From Mycobacterium sp. (GTDB lineage: Bacteria > Actinomycetota > Actinomycetes > Mycobacteriales > Mycobacteriaceae): a DNA stretch of 33,728 nt. The position numbers and the translations under genes were made by a program. Shown in pieces: positions 6,469 through 13,264 of this stretch (position 1 is its first letter; the number at the start of each line of letters is the position of its first letter). The DNA is taken from contig NZ_JAICZA010000037.1 of NCBI RefSeq assembly GCF_025933915.1, positions 1-33,728 of the forward strand, in the 5' to 3' direction. A model generated the notes under the pieces. That model was not told the origin of the DNA. It was given only the letters and a program-made list of their open reading frames with translations, and did not search any database.

Positions 6469-7869
6469 CTATGGGCCCGGCGGGGGCGGCGGCGGGTTGA
6501 TCGGGATGGGCACCGTGACGAACGGGAAGTGCAGGTACATGGTCACCGGCGGCTGCGCGGGCGGGGGCGGCGCGGCCGGCGGGGGTGCCGGGGGCGGCGC
6601 GGCCGGCGGGGGTGCGGCGGCCGGCGGGGGTGCCGCCTTCTCGACGGGTTGTGGCACGTACTGCGGCGCCTGCCGGGTCGGGGCGCGATGGACCGGCGCC
6701 GGGGGCGCCGAGGTGGCCGTCGTCTGCGGTGCCTGCGCTATCGGCGCGGGCGCGGGGGCGGGCGCCTCCGGGGTGGGTGCGGGCGCGGGCGGGGGTGTGC
6801 TCGGGGCGGGCAACTGCGCTTGCGGGGGGTTGCTCGGCGGTGGGGCCGGCAGTTGGATCCCCGGGGTGGCAACGCTGGCGCCCGAGTTGTGCCCACCCGC
6901 CCGCGTCGGCTGATCCGACGTCAGCGTCACCAGCACCACCCCGGCTACCACGGCGGCGATGCCGGCCAGGGCGCCGCTGGCCAGCAGCATCGCCCGGCTG
7001 CGGCGGGGGGGCGTCTCGTCGTCGTCGGCTTCGTCGGCCAGGGCGCTGTAGGCACGGACACCGGTGCCCGTGCCGCCATCACCCCAGGAGTCCAGGTAGG
7101 TCAGGCCGAGCGCCGGCGGGCTCAGTTCCCCGGTGCCCGGGTCCAGCGCGTAGGCCAGGGCCGCCGTCGACGACGCGAACAGCGGTGCGTTCGCCGACGC
7201 CAGCGCGGCCCCGCGGGCCAGCGCCATGTCCGGCTCCTCCGGGCCGGTGACCCGCAGCGACGTGGCCGCCTCGATCGTGGGCTTCAGCGAAACGATGTCG
7301 GCTCCGCCGCCGACCAGGAACACGCCGTCCGCCCCGGACCCGCCCGCATCCAGGCCGGCGACCATCGACGCCAACTCGGAGGCCGCCGCACCGCCGGGGG
7401 CGACGGTGATCCGGCGCCGGTGCAGATCGACGATGGAACCGTCGGCCACCTCGACGACGGCCAGCGTCGCGCTCCCGGACTCGACGAACAGCATCGCGAT
7501 GCGCTCGTACGCGAGGGCGTAACCCACCGTCTGCGCCAACGCGGCCGCCGCCAGCAACGGCGCGACCAGCATCACGTCGCCGAGGTGGCTGGTGTTGATC
7601 GCCTCGCGCAGCGCGGCGACGTCGGCGGGGTTCGTCCAGGTGACCCCGGTGGAGCTCAACCGGTGGCCGCCCTCGATCACTCCTTCGCGGGTGCCGCCGA
7701 TGGCGTCGATCACCCGATCGACGGCATTGGCGGGCCGATCGGCCGAATTCCCCGCGGCTCCAACCTCGAACTCTTCTTGTTCGACGGTCACACCGTCGGC
7801 GTCTCGGCCTTCTATCGCTACCAGGCGGACCGTCCTGGGAGCCATCGACACCCCAAGCACGATGTCCAC
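6469..7869 (-). CDS. DUF7159 protein: actin/Hsp70-like N-domain, one membrane helix, proline-rich outer tail
   Basis: A 466-residue protein starting at GTG 7869 with the typical DUF7159 beginning VDIVLGVSMAPRTVRLVAIEG. Residues 1-290 form a cytoplasmic domain with a degenerate actin/Hsp70-like pattern, including FLVGGGADIV at about 184-193. A membrane helix spans about 294-316 (AMLLASGALAGIAAVVAGVVL). The remaining 150 residues are proline- and alanine-rich and end in VTVPIPINPPPPPPGP. A GGAGG ribosome site 6 bases upstream fixes the start; longer readings in this frame are arginine-rich and non-coding in character. It looks like a degenerate relative of the neighbouring Hsp70-like protein, with the same layout and a similar C-terminal VPIPI. 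To my recollection M. tuberculosis lacks a gene at this position. Function is unknown; a membrane-anchored sensor or scaffold reaching into the wall is speculation. Confidence 0.8.
   Translation of the reverse strand: MDIVLGVSMAPRTVRLVAIEGRDADGVTVEQEEFEVGAAGNSADRPANAVDRVIDAIGGTREGVIEGGHRLSSTGVTWTNPADVAALREAINTSHLGDVMLVAPLLAAAALAQTVGYALAYERIAMLFVESGSATLAVVEVADGSIVDLHRRRITVAPGGAAASELASMVAGLDAGGSGADGVFLVGGGADIVSLKPTIEAATSLRVTGPEEPDMALARGAALASANAPLFASSTAALAYALDPGTGELSPPALGLTYLDSWGDGGTGTGVRAYSALADEADDDETPPRRSRAMLLASGALAGIAAVVAGVVLVTLTSDQPTRAGGHNSGASVATPGIQLPAPPPSNPPQAQLPAPSTPPPAPAPTPEAPAPAPAPIAQAPQTTATSAPPAPVHRAPTRQAPQYVPQPVEKAAPPPAAAPPPAAPPPAPPPAAPPPPAQPPVTMYLHFPFVTVPIPINPPPPPPGP
6473..6510 (+). 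other. Putative G-quadruplex motif
   Basis: Five G-tracts of at least three bases (6473-6475, 6482-6486, 6494-6496, 6503-6505, 6508-6510) are separated by loops of 6, 7, 6 and 2 bases. This satisfies the simple G3+N1-7 rule. It lies in the non-coding strand copy of the DUF7159 gene's last codons, so the mRNA there is C-rich. It may be only a by-product of proline codons. Confidence 0.35.
6555..6637. repeat. Imperfect GC-rich tandem repeat coding for Ala/Pro runs
   Basis: Repeated units of the type GGCGCGGCCGGCGGGGGTGCC encode the AAPPPAAPPPAP tail of the DUF7159 protein. The repetition is imperfect, with units of about 18-27 bases. Such tracts are prone to length change by slippage. Confidence 0.55.
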
Positions 7870-7875
7870 GTAACG

Positions 7876-7880
7876 CCTCC
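7876..7880 (-). promoter_or_regulatory. Ribosome binding site of the DUF7159 gene
   Basis: GGAGG on the minus strand, 6 bases before the GTG at 7869. It supports the GTG start over the longer open frame. Confidence 0.65.
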
Positions 7881-8012
7881 AAGGTCTTCTGAGTGCCCGC
7901 GGGGGAAGCCCTCCGCAAGGGCGTGACGGGGCAAACCCCATCCGAACTTGGTGACACCACGCTACCCGCGCGCGGTGAGCCGCGCAGGCGGACTGCCTAA
8001 GCAGGCAGGACG

Positions 8013-9977
8013 TTAATAACCCGGGCCCAGGAACGGATTCTGGGAGCTGCCCGGATACTGCGGATACTCGTTCCCCGGATACTGCTGATACTGCGGATAC
8101 TCGTTCGCCGGATACTGCGGAGTGGCCGGAGCCTGCTTCTGGGGCACCTGGATCGGTATCGGTACCGGCAGCAGCGGAACGTGGATCCACTCGGTGGTCA
8201 TCGGCACCGTCGTCGTGGTGCTGGTGGTGATCGGCGCCTCACTCGTGAGGGGAGGCGGCGGTGTCGTCGTGGCCGCCGGCGGTTGAGTCGTCATAGGCGC
8301 CGTTGTGGTGACCGTCGGTTGCGGCGGCGCGGTCGTCGCAGGTGCCGTATGCCTCGGGGTGTAGACCGGCGCCGGGGGCGCCGGGTTCACCACGACCGGA
8401 GGCGGTGGCGGCGCCTGCGGCGGTTCGGGCGGCGGTGGCGGCGGACTGGGGATCGGTTGCGCGCTGGGTGGCGGGGGCGGCGGCACCGCGGTGGGCGGCG
8501 GCGCGGCCGGGCGTGGCGCCACCGGGCTGACGTGCTGCGCCGGCGGCGGCGCGACGGAGGGCGCCGGCGGAGCCTGACGATTTTCGATCCCGGTCAGCGT
8601 GTAGGCCACCCCGCCGACCGCCGTCATGGCGACCAACGCCGACATGCCGATGATCAACTGGGAGAACCGCAGGCGCAGCCAGGGGCGGCGTTCCCGCGGC
8701 GCCTCGATGACGTTGAGCCGCATGGACCAGCCGGCCGGGCCGTCTTCGTCGTAGGTTTCGCCACCGAACCGCATCCGCAGGTCGCCGGGATCATCGGTTT
8801 GCGACCACGCCAATTCGCGATCCGTGAGCGCCTCGTCGTCGATCACCAGCACGTCGCCGGCGCCGAGGTCGACGACGTCGCCGACGGCGTCGGCGGCCGC
8901 GAGCAGCCCGATCGATGTGCGGGTGCGCAGATCCAGTTCTTCCCCGCGGGAGGCCAGGATCAGCGCCCCGCAGGCCGCCGCGAACGCCGGTTGCGACGGT
9001 GTCAGGATCGGGGTGCGCCCATGCATCGAGAGCCGTTCGGTCACAAGCGGAATGCGCGCCCCCCCACCGACGGTGACCACCGCCGCAAGGTCAGACCAGC
9101 TCTTGCGGTAGCGCACCAGCATGTCGTCGAAGGCATAGATGAAGCCGGTCAGCCGATCCTGGATCAGCTCTTCGAGGTCGTCCTGGGTCAACGTCAGACT
9201 GCAACTGCGCCCGCCCAGCTCGGCGGCGATGTCGGTGGCCATGTCGGCCGAAAGCCGCTCCTTGGCCGCCCGGCATTGTTCCCTGAGTTCGCCGAGCTGT
9301 CCGACGGCCGCGGTGCCGCCCGGGTCGAGGCCGCTGCCGTGGCCCAGCTCCTCGAAGGCGCGCAGCTGCAACTCCTGGTCGATCTCTTCTCCGGACAACG
9401 CGGCGTACCGCATTGTGGCGCTGACGAGTTCGAAGTCCCCGGTGATGTTCACCAGGGTGGCCGAGGTGCCGCTGCCGCCGAAGTCGAGCAGTCCGACCAC
9501 GCCCTGGTCGGGCAGGCCGAGCTCGGATTTCACCGCGGTCACCGACGCGATCGCATCCGAGACCAGGCGGGGCGCCATCCCGCTTCGGACGAACCCCACA
9601 TGGGTCCGCAAGGCGTCGCGCAGCGCCTGCACCGTGCCGGGTTTCCAGTGCGCGGGAACCGCGATGGAGATTTCCGAGCACGCCGCATCCGCGCCGGCGG
9701 CGAGCAACATCGCATCCAGGGCCTCCACCGTCAACAGCTCCGGGTCATGTGCGGAACCGTCGGGCGACACCAGTGCGACCGAATCGCCGACACGCTCGAT
9801 GAATCCCTTCATCGGCACACCGGGCTCGGCTAGGGGTGGATTATCTTCGGGCACACCGATTTTCGGTGCACAGTGCGGGTAAAGGGTGAGCACACAGCGG
9901 CGGCTAACCGGTGGGCTTCCATTACGCGCAGCGACCAGGTTCGTGGTCCCGATCGACAACCCAAGGGGGTCGTACAT
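8013..9977 (-). CDS. Hsp70/actin-like ATPase protein with membrane helix and Pro/Thr-rich tail (Rv0312 type)
   Basis: A 654-residue protein. Residues 1-400 resemble an Hsp70/actin nucleotide-binding domain: phosphate-1 loop LSIGTTNLVAA (about 7-17), phosphate-2 loop GLLDFGGSGTSATLV (about 162-176) and an adenosine-type motif VVTVGGGARIPLV (about 300-312). There is no Hsp70 substrate-binding domain. Instead a membrane helix follows (about 439-462, QLIIGMSALVAMTAVGGVAY), then about 190 residues rich in proline and threonine, and a C-terminal tail with LLPVPIPIQVP and EYPQYQQYPG repeats. The topology is probably cytosolic ATPase and external tail. The ATG at 9977 has GAAGG upstream. Its counterpart is the Pro/Thr-rich protein Rv0312. 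Function is not established; it could couple nucleotide state in the cytosol to the cell wall. A DUF7159 relative lies 143 bases downstream. Confidence 0.85.
   Translation of the reverse strand: MYDPLGLSIGTTNLVAARNGSPPVSRRCVLTLYPHCAPKIGVPEDNPPLAEPGVPMKGFIERVGDSVALVSPDGSAHDPELLTVEALDAMLLAAGADAACSEISIAVPAHWKPGTVQALRDALRTHVGFVRSGMAPRLVSDAIASVTAVKSELGLPDQGVVGLLDFGGSGTSATLVNITGDFELVSATMRYAALSGEEIDQELQLRAFEELGHGSGLDPGGTAAVGQLGELREQCRAAKERLSADMATDIAAELGGRSCSLTLTQDDLEELIQDRLTGFIYAFDDMLVRYRKSWSDLAAVVTVGGGARIPLVTERLSMHGRTPILTPSQPAFAAACGALILASRGEELDLRTRTSIGLLAAADAVGDVVDLGAGDVLVIDDEALTDRELAWSQTDDPGDLRMRFGGETYDEDGPAGWSMRLNVIEAPRERRPWLRLRFSQLIIGMSALVAMTAVGGVAYTLTGIENRQAPPAPSVAPPPAQHVSPVAPRPAAPPPTAVPPPPPPSAQPIPSPPPPPPEPPQAPPPPPVVVNPAPPAPVYTPRHTAPATTAPPQPTVTTTAPMTTQPPAATTTPPPPLTSEAPITTSTTTTVPMTTEWIHVPLLPVPIPIQVPQKQAPATPQYPANEYPQYQQYPGNEYPQYPGSSQNPFLGPGY
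8051..8120. repeat. Tandem repeat encoding Tyr-Pro-Gln units
   Basis: Units containing CCGGATACTGCGGATACTCG recur at about 8051, 8075 and 8108, with internal GGATACTGC copies. They encode the QYPANEYPQYQQYPGNEYPQYPG end of the Hsp70-like protein. Confidence 0.65.
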
Positions 9978-9993
9978 AGAGCGAAAACCTTCG

Positions 9994-9999
9994 TCTATA
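9994..9999 (-). promoter_or_regulatory. Candidate -10 element upstream of the Hsp70-like gene
   Basis: TATAGA on the minus strand, 16 bases before the ATG at 9977, leaving a short leader that contains GAAGG. A weak -35 (GGTTAA) lies about 17 bases further upstream. The rest of the 155-base gap 9978-10132 shows no gene. Confidence 0.4.
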
Positions 10000-10132
10000 G
10001 GGGTCGGTGGCCAGCGTTAACCATAGCCGCGGACACGCCCAAAGCCGATGGGTTGCAACATCATCGGTACTTGGTCGATGCGGTTGTGTCACCGAAGTGG
10101 TACCGCCGACCCCTTGACAAAGTGGGTTTGAC

Positions 10133-11359
10133 TCACACCACGGTGAGCGGTAGCGATCGCCTCGGTTCGAACTGGAAGGTGGAACCACCGCTGACCTTGG
10201 TCACCGACACCTCCGGCAGTTCGGCGGCCTCGGTGTCGGTTTCGACGAACTCGGCGGTCCAGTCGGTGTCGGTACCGCTGACATGAACCTCGATGCGCCG
10301 GTCGACCGCGGTGGCGATCGCCTGCAGCGGTTGCGTCGATTCCGGCGAGCACAGTGAGATCCAGGCGGCGTCGTCGTGCGCCGGTGACCGGTGGACCACC
10401 AGCCGCTCGCCCGCGATTTCCGACACGACATAGCCCGCGGGATTGAGCAGCGGGTGCAGATCCAGGACGCGCAGCAGTCCGTCGATGCCGCCGGGTGACC
10501 CTATGGCGCGGTGGATCCGCTCAGCGGCGAGCCCGGCCACGCCGATCAGGCCGCGGGTGCAGATCGACACGGCTTCGGCATCGTCGGCCGCGCGCTTGCG
10601 CACCGCGATGACGAAAGACAGATACAGCAGGTGCATCTGCAAGCAGACCTCGTCGGCCATCCGCACCAGGGCCGAGTGCGAGAACGCGCCGAAGTCCAGA
10701 TCGGCCAGCAGCGGCCCGGAATAATCCGCCATCCCCTCATCGGAGGAATCGATGGGGTCGAGTTCCCAACTGGCAGCGTGGGTTTGAAGCACGATGTCGA
10801 GTTCCGGAATGGCTTGGGCCTCGGGATAGGACTCGTCGATGATCACCGTCCACAAGCAGTGCGGCTTTCGGTCGGCCGGTTCGCGCGGGGGCCGGTGGAC
10901 GGGCCGGCACTGCGCGCGCGGATTGGTCGCCACCGCGGTGGCGTCGAAGGTCGGGTCCTCGATGGTGTGGCACATCCCGAAGACGTAGTCCGGCCCCATC
11001 GGCTCGACATCGAGCAGCGCACCGCAGGACGCCAGCTCGAATTGACCGTGCCAGCGGTCATGCACGGTGTAGCGGAAGTCCATGAACTGCGGCGGAGCGC
11101 CGATATCGAGTTGCAGGCCCTTGAAAATGGTGGGCACATCGTTGCCCTCGTAGTTCAGCGCCCGTTGCATGCGCCGGGTGTAGATGGGGCTGGCGGCCGA
11201 CCACTCCTCGATGGCGATCTGCACCATGTCGTCCCGGCCGAACGAACTGATGCACCACGCCATGCCGGAGCGATCGATCATCTGCCCGATCAGCAGCAGT
11301 TCGGGTACCAGGACGGCAAGCTCGGAACGGGTCAAGCGCGCATACGGGGATTGGGCCAC
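10133..11359 (-). CDS. Conserved protein of unknown function, Rv0311 type
   Basis: A 408-residue protein with no signal peptide and no convincing membrane helix. Distinctive stretches are SELAVLVPELLLIGQMIDRSGMAW near the N-terminus and RRMQRALNYEGNDVPTIFKGLQLDIG. The middle contains GFRYTVHD-like FRYTVHDRWHGQFELASCGALLDVEPMG and MCHTIEDPTFD. Conserved His and Cys residues there could hint at an enzyme, but I cannot name a family. The start is GTG at 11359, which sits inside an inverted repeat. A candidate -35 (TTGACT) and -10 would give a nearly leaderless mRNA. It is divergent from a TetR regulator 38 bases away and upstream of the Hsp70-like gene by 155 bases. Regulation by that TetR protein is a position-based inference. 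Confidence 0.8.
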   Translation of the reverse strand: MAQSPYARLTRSELAVLVPELLLIGQMIDRSGMAWCISSFGRDDMVQIAIEEWSAASPIYTRRMQRALNYEGNDVPTIFKGLQLDIGAPPQFMDFRYTVHDRWHGQFELASCGALLDVEPMGPDYVFGMCHTIEDPTFDATAVATNPRAQCRPVHRPPREPADRKPHCLWTVIIDESYPEAQAIPELDIVLQTHAASWELDPIDSSDEGMADYSGPLLADLDFGAFSHSALVRMADEVCLQMHLLYLSFVIAVRKRAADDAEAVSICTRGLIGVAGLAAERIHRAIGSPGGIDGLLRVLDLHPLLNPAGYVVSEIAGERLVVHRSPAHDDAAWISLCSPESTQPLQAIATAVDRRIEVHVSGTDTDWTAEFVETDTEAAELPEVSVTKVSGGSTFQFEPRRSLPLTVV

Positions 11360-11397
11360 GGCCCAAAAATAGACTCGACTATGTTATAAAGTCAACA
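11351..11397. promoter_or_regulatory. Divergent promoter/operator region between Rv0311-type and tetR genes
   Basis: The short gap holds elements for both genes. On the plus strand TATAAA (11385-11390) lies 7 bases before the tetR ATG. On the minus strand TTGACT (11395-11390) stands about 16-17 bases from a poor -10 box next to the GTG at 11359. TTGGGCCACGGCCCAA (11351-11366) is a perfect 6-base inverted repeat covering that GTG. Overlapping promoters with a palindrome suggest local TetR control. Confidence 0.45.
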
Positions 11398-12018
11398 ATG
11401 TCCATTGCCGCAGGCCAGACTCCCGGGCGCTCGGTCGGTCCCACCAGGCGAACCACCGCGCCGCGCAAGCGCGGCGATGACACCCGGGCGAAGATCATCG
11501 ACGAGACGGTCCGCTGCATCATCGAGGAGGGCTTCCCCGCCGCGACCGCCAAGCACGTGGCCGAACGCGCGGGGGTGACCTGGGGGGTCATCCAATATCA
11601 CTTCGGCGATCGCAACGGCCTGCTGATGGCCGTGGTGGACGACGGGGTGGCCAGGCTGGTGGAGAGCCTGTCGTCGGCCGATGTCAGCGCGTTGCCGCTG
11701 CACGAGCGGATCGAGGTGGTGATCGACACCGCGTGGAGCTGCTACAGCAGTCCGACGTCGATGGCGGCGTTCGAAATCCTGCGGGCGACCCGCGGCGGCC
11801 TGGGTGAATCCTCGCGGCGGCACCTGCTCGAAATGAACTCCGCGATCGGTCAGCTCGGCCGGTTGATCACCACCGATCCGGCGAATACTGGTGTGGCCGA
11901 GGTGATTTGGGCAACCTTACGCGGTGTTGTGCTGGCACAGATGGTCACCGGGACGACGGTCGACTGGAGCCTGGAGCGGCGCGCCCTGATCGACATGGTC
12001 ACCCGTGTGCTGCAATGA
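11398..12018 (+). CDS. TetR/AcrR-family transcriptional regulator
   Basis: A 206-residue regulator. After a basic N-terminal tail (TRRTTAPRKRGDDTRAKIID) comes the TetR DNA-binding domain: helix GFPAATAKHVAERAGVTWGVIQYHF (about residues 46-69), with the recognition helix at VTWGVIQYHFG, then DRNGLLMAVVDDG. The C-terminal ligand-binding domain (about 85-206) is helical and not typable. The ATG at 11398 has no Shine-Dalgarno but sits 7 bases after a TATAAA box, consistent with leaderless transcription. It is followed after 4 bases by a SnoaL-like gene, so the two are likely co-transcribed. The divergent Rv0311-type gene is a likely target together with itself. I do not recall a tetR gene at this spot in M. 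tuberculosis. Confidence 0.9.
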   Translation: MSIAAGQTPGRSVGPTRRTTAPRKRGDDTRAKIIDETVRCIIEEGFPAATAKHVAERAGVTWGVIQYHFGDRNGLLMAVVDDGVARLVESLSSADVSALPLHERIEVVIDTAWSCYSSPTSMAAFEILRATRGGLGESSRRHLLEMNSAIGQLGRLITTDPANTGVAEVIWATLRGVVLAQMVTGTTVDWSLERRALIDMVTRVLQ

Positions 12019-12022
12019 ACCG

Positions 12023-12493
12023 ATGACCCTCGACGAACTGGCCGACATCGAAGCCATCAAGCAAGTCAAATACCGGTATCTGCGCGCGCTGGACACCAAG
12101 CGCTGGGACGATTTCGCCGACACGCTCGCCGCGGATGTCATCGGCGACTACGGCTCCTCGGTGGGCGAGGAGCACCATTTCACCAACCGTGTCGACCTGG
12201 TGAACTACATGCGCAAATCGCTTGGGCCGGCGGTGATTACGGAGCACCGGGTGACGCACCCGGAGATCACCGTGTCCGGCGACGAGGCTTCGGGCGGCTG
12301 GTATCTGCAGGACCGGGTCATCGTCGCCGACGTCAACTTCATGCTGATCGGCGCGGCCTTCTACCGCGATCGATACCGGCGCACCGAGGACGGCTGGAAG
12401 ATCAGCGCCACCGGCTACGACCGGACCTATGAGGCGACAATGTCGTTGGCGGGCATCGACTTCAAGGTGACACCCGGCCGCGCGCTGGACTGA
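12023..12493 (+). CDS. SnoaL-like / NTF2-fold protein (Rv0310c type)
   Basis: A 156-residue protein of the SnoaL-like NTF2 superfamily. The N-terminus MTLDELADIEAIKQVKYRYLRALDTKRWDDFADTLA is the classic first helix pattern of that fold, followed by VTEHRVTHPEIT-like ITEHRVTHPEITVSG and WYLQDRVIV, then YRDRYRRTEDGWKISATGYDRTYE. Relatives include ketosteroid-isomerase-like and dehydratase-like enzymes and many binding proteins, so an exact activity cannot be assigned. The ATG at 12023 is 4 bases after the tetR stop, suggesting translational coupling. An in-frame GTG at 12005 would overlap tetR and is less likely. It may act on, or bind, the small hydrophobic ligand sensed by the regulator; this is inference. 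Confidence 0.87.
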   Translation: MTLDELADIEAIKQVKYRYLRALDTKRWDDFADTLAADVIGDYGSSVGEEHHFTNRVDLVNYMRKSLGPAVITEHRVTHPEITVSGDEASGGWYLQDRVIVADVNFMLIGAAFYRDRYRRTEDGWKISATGYDRTYEATMSLAGIDFKVTPGRALD

Positions 12494-12506
12494 CCGGCCG
12501 GGCGCG

Positions 12507-13175
12507 CTACTTGGTGATCGCGATGACCGCGCCGGGCCGCAGCCATTTCATGATCGACACCAGCTGAGCGTCGTCGACGGCCACACAGCCCTCGGTGGGT
12601 TTCCCGTCGGTGGTGTGAAAGAAGAACGCGGCACCGCCACCCGGGGCCTTGTTCTTGTTGACGCCCATCACGACCGCATGCTTGTACTGCGGGATTTGCA
12701 GGTTTTCGCTTTCGCCCGTGTTGAACGGGCATTGCGCCTTCTGGCACACCTGCATCGAGTTGAAGGTGGCGCTGTGGTCGTCGCCGCTCCACCAGTAGTT
12801 GGGCCCGACGACCTGGGTGTAGGGCAGCCCGCCCCCGGGATTCGGGGCGGTGCCGAAGGCCGAGTCCAGGCTGTAGACGCCCATCGGGGTGGCCGGAACA
12901 CCGCTCTTGGCCTGCGGCGCCATCCCCGCCGAACCGACGTGGGTGGGAATGCCGGAACGCAGCGACTGCCAGCCGGTGCCGGTGCGCTGGAAGATCTCCA
13001 TTGTCGCGTTCGAACCGCCGGTGCTCACCACCGAAACCACCTGCGTCGCATTGCCGACCGCATTCGCGAACCAGGGGGCGCCGGCAGCGGCGCCGATCGG
13101 CGCGAACACCACCGAGGCGAAAATCATGCACGCCGCAGCGCACAGTGACGTGACCAGCCGGTGCATGCACTCCAT
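12507..13175 (-). CDS. Secreted L,D-transpeptidase-fold (YkuD) protein, Rv0309 type
   Basis: A 222-residue exported protein. The signal peptide covers about residues 1-31 (hydrophobic LCAAACMIFASVVFAPIGAAA). The YkuD signature HTTDGKPTEGCVAVDD gives H187 and catalytic C197, both present. Other cysteines at 144 and 149 (VCQKAQC) may form a disulfide. The core reads GMAPQAKSGVPATPMGVYSLDSAFG, as in the M. tuberculosis protein. YkuD enzymes crosslink peptidoglycan stem peptides, but this divergent group has not, as far as I know, been shown to do so. Two ATG codons compete (13175 and 13166) and neither has a good ribosome site. It converges on the SnoaL-like gene. The PAP2 gene lies upstream on the same strand, with an inverted repeat in the gap. 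Confidence 0.88.
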   Translation of the reverse strand: MECMHRLVTSLCAAACMIFASVVFAPIGAAAGAPWFANAVGNATQVVSVVSTGGSNATMEIFQRTGTGWQSLRSGIPTHVGSAGMAPQAKSGVPATPMGVYSLDSAFGTAPNPGGGLPYTQVVGPNYWWSGDDHSATFNSMQVCQKAQCPFNTGESENLQIPQYKHAVVMGVNKNKAPGGGAAFFFHTTDGKPTEGCVAVDDAQLVSIMKWLRPGAVIAITK

Positions 13176-13204
13176 CGTCGGACCGGCACATCGTGGCGGT
13201 CAAG

Positions 13205-13214
13205 TAAAGCTTTA
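13205..13214. promoter_or_regulatory. Perfect 10-base palindrome upstream of the YkuD gene
   Basis: TAAAGCTTTA, about 30 bases before the ATG at 13175. It is AT-rich against the GC-rich background, so it could belong to a promoter or operator. No regulator can be named. Confidence 0.3.
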
Positions 13215-13224
13215 GCCCCAGTTA

Positions 13225-13242
13225 GGTCACCGCACCGTGACC
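13225..13242. promoter_or_regulatory. Inverted repeat between PAP2 and YkuD genes
   Basis: GGTCACCGCACCGTGACC has perfect 6-base arms around a 6-base centre. It lies 23 bases past the PAP2 stop and about 50 bases upstream of the YkuD gene. It could be an operator for the latter or a short U-less terminator hairpin for the former. Confidence 0.4.
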
Positions 13243-13264
13243 AAATGCCCACCGCGACAAAGCG

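Noticed and set aside
6175..9833. Long plus-strand open frames opposite the DUF7159 and Hsp70-like genes (up to about 580 codons)
   Set aside because: They are rich in Arg, Gly, Ala and Gln with no domain pattern and mirror the proline-rich coding strand. In GC-rich DNA such antisense frames stay open by codon bias.
10114..10119. TTGACA resembling a -35 box on the plus strand
   Set aside because: No -10 box stands at a suitable distance, and the downstream sequence is the 3' end of a minus-strand gene.
12479..12507. GCGCGC repeats between the SnoaL-like and YkuD genes as a bidirectional terminator
   Set aside because: The arms are short, self-complementary and usual for this base composition. 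There is no T-tract on either side.
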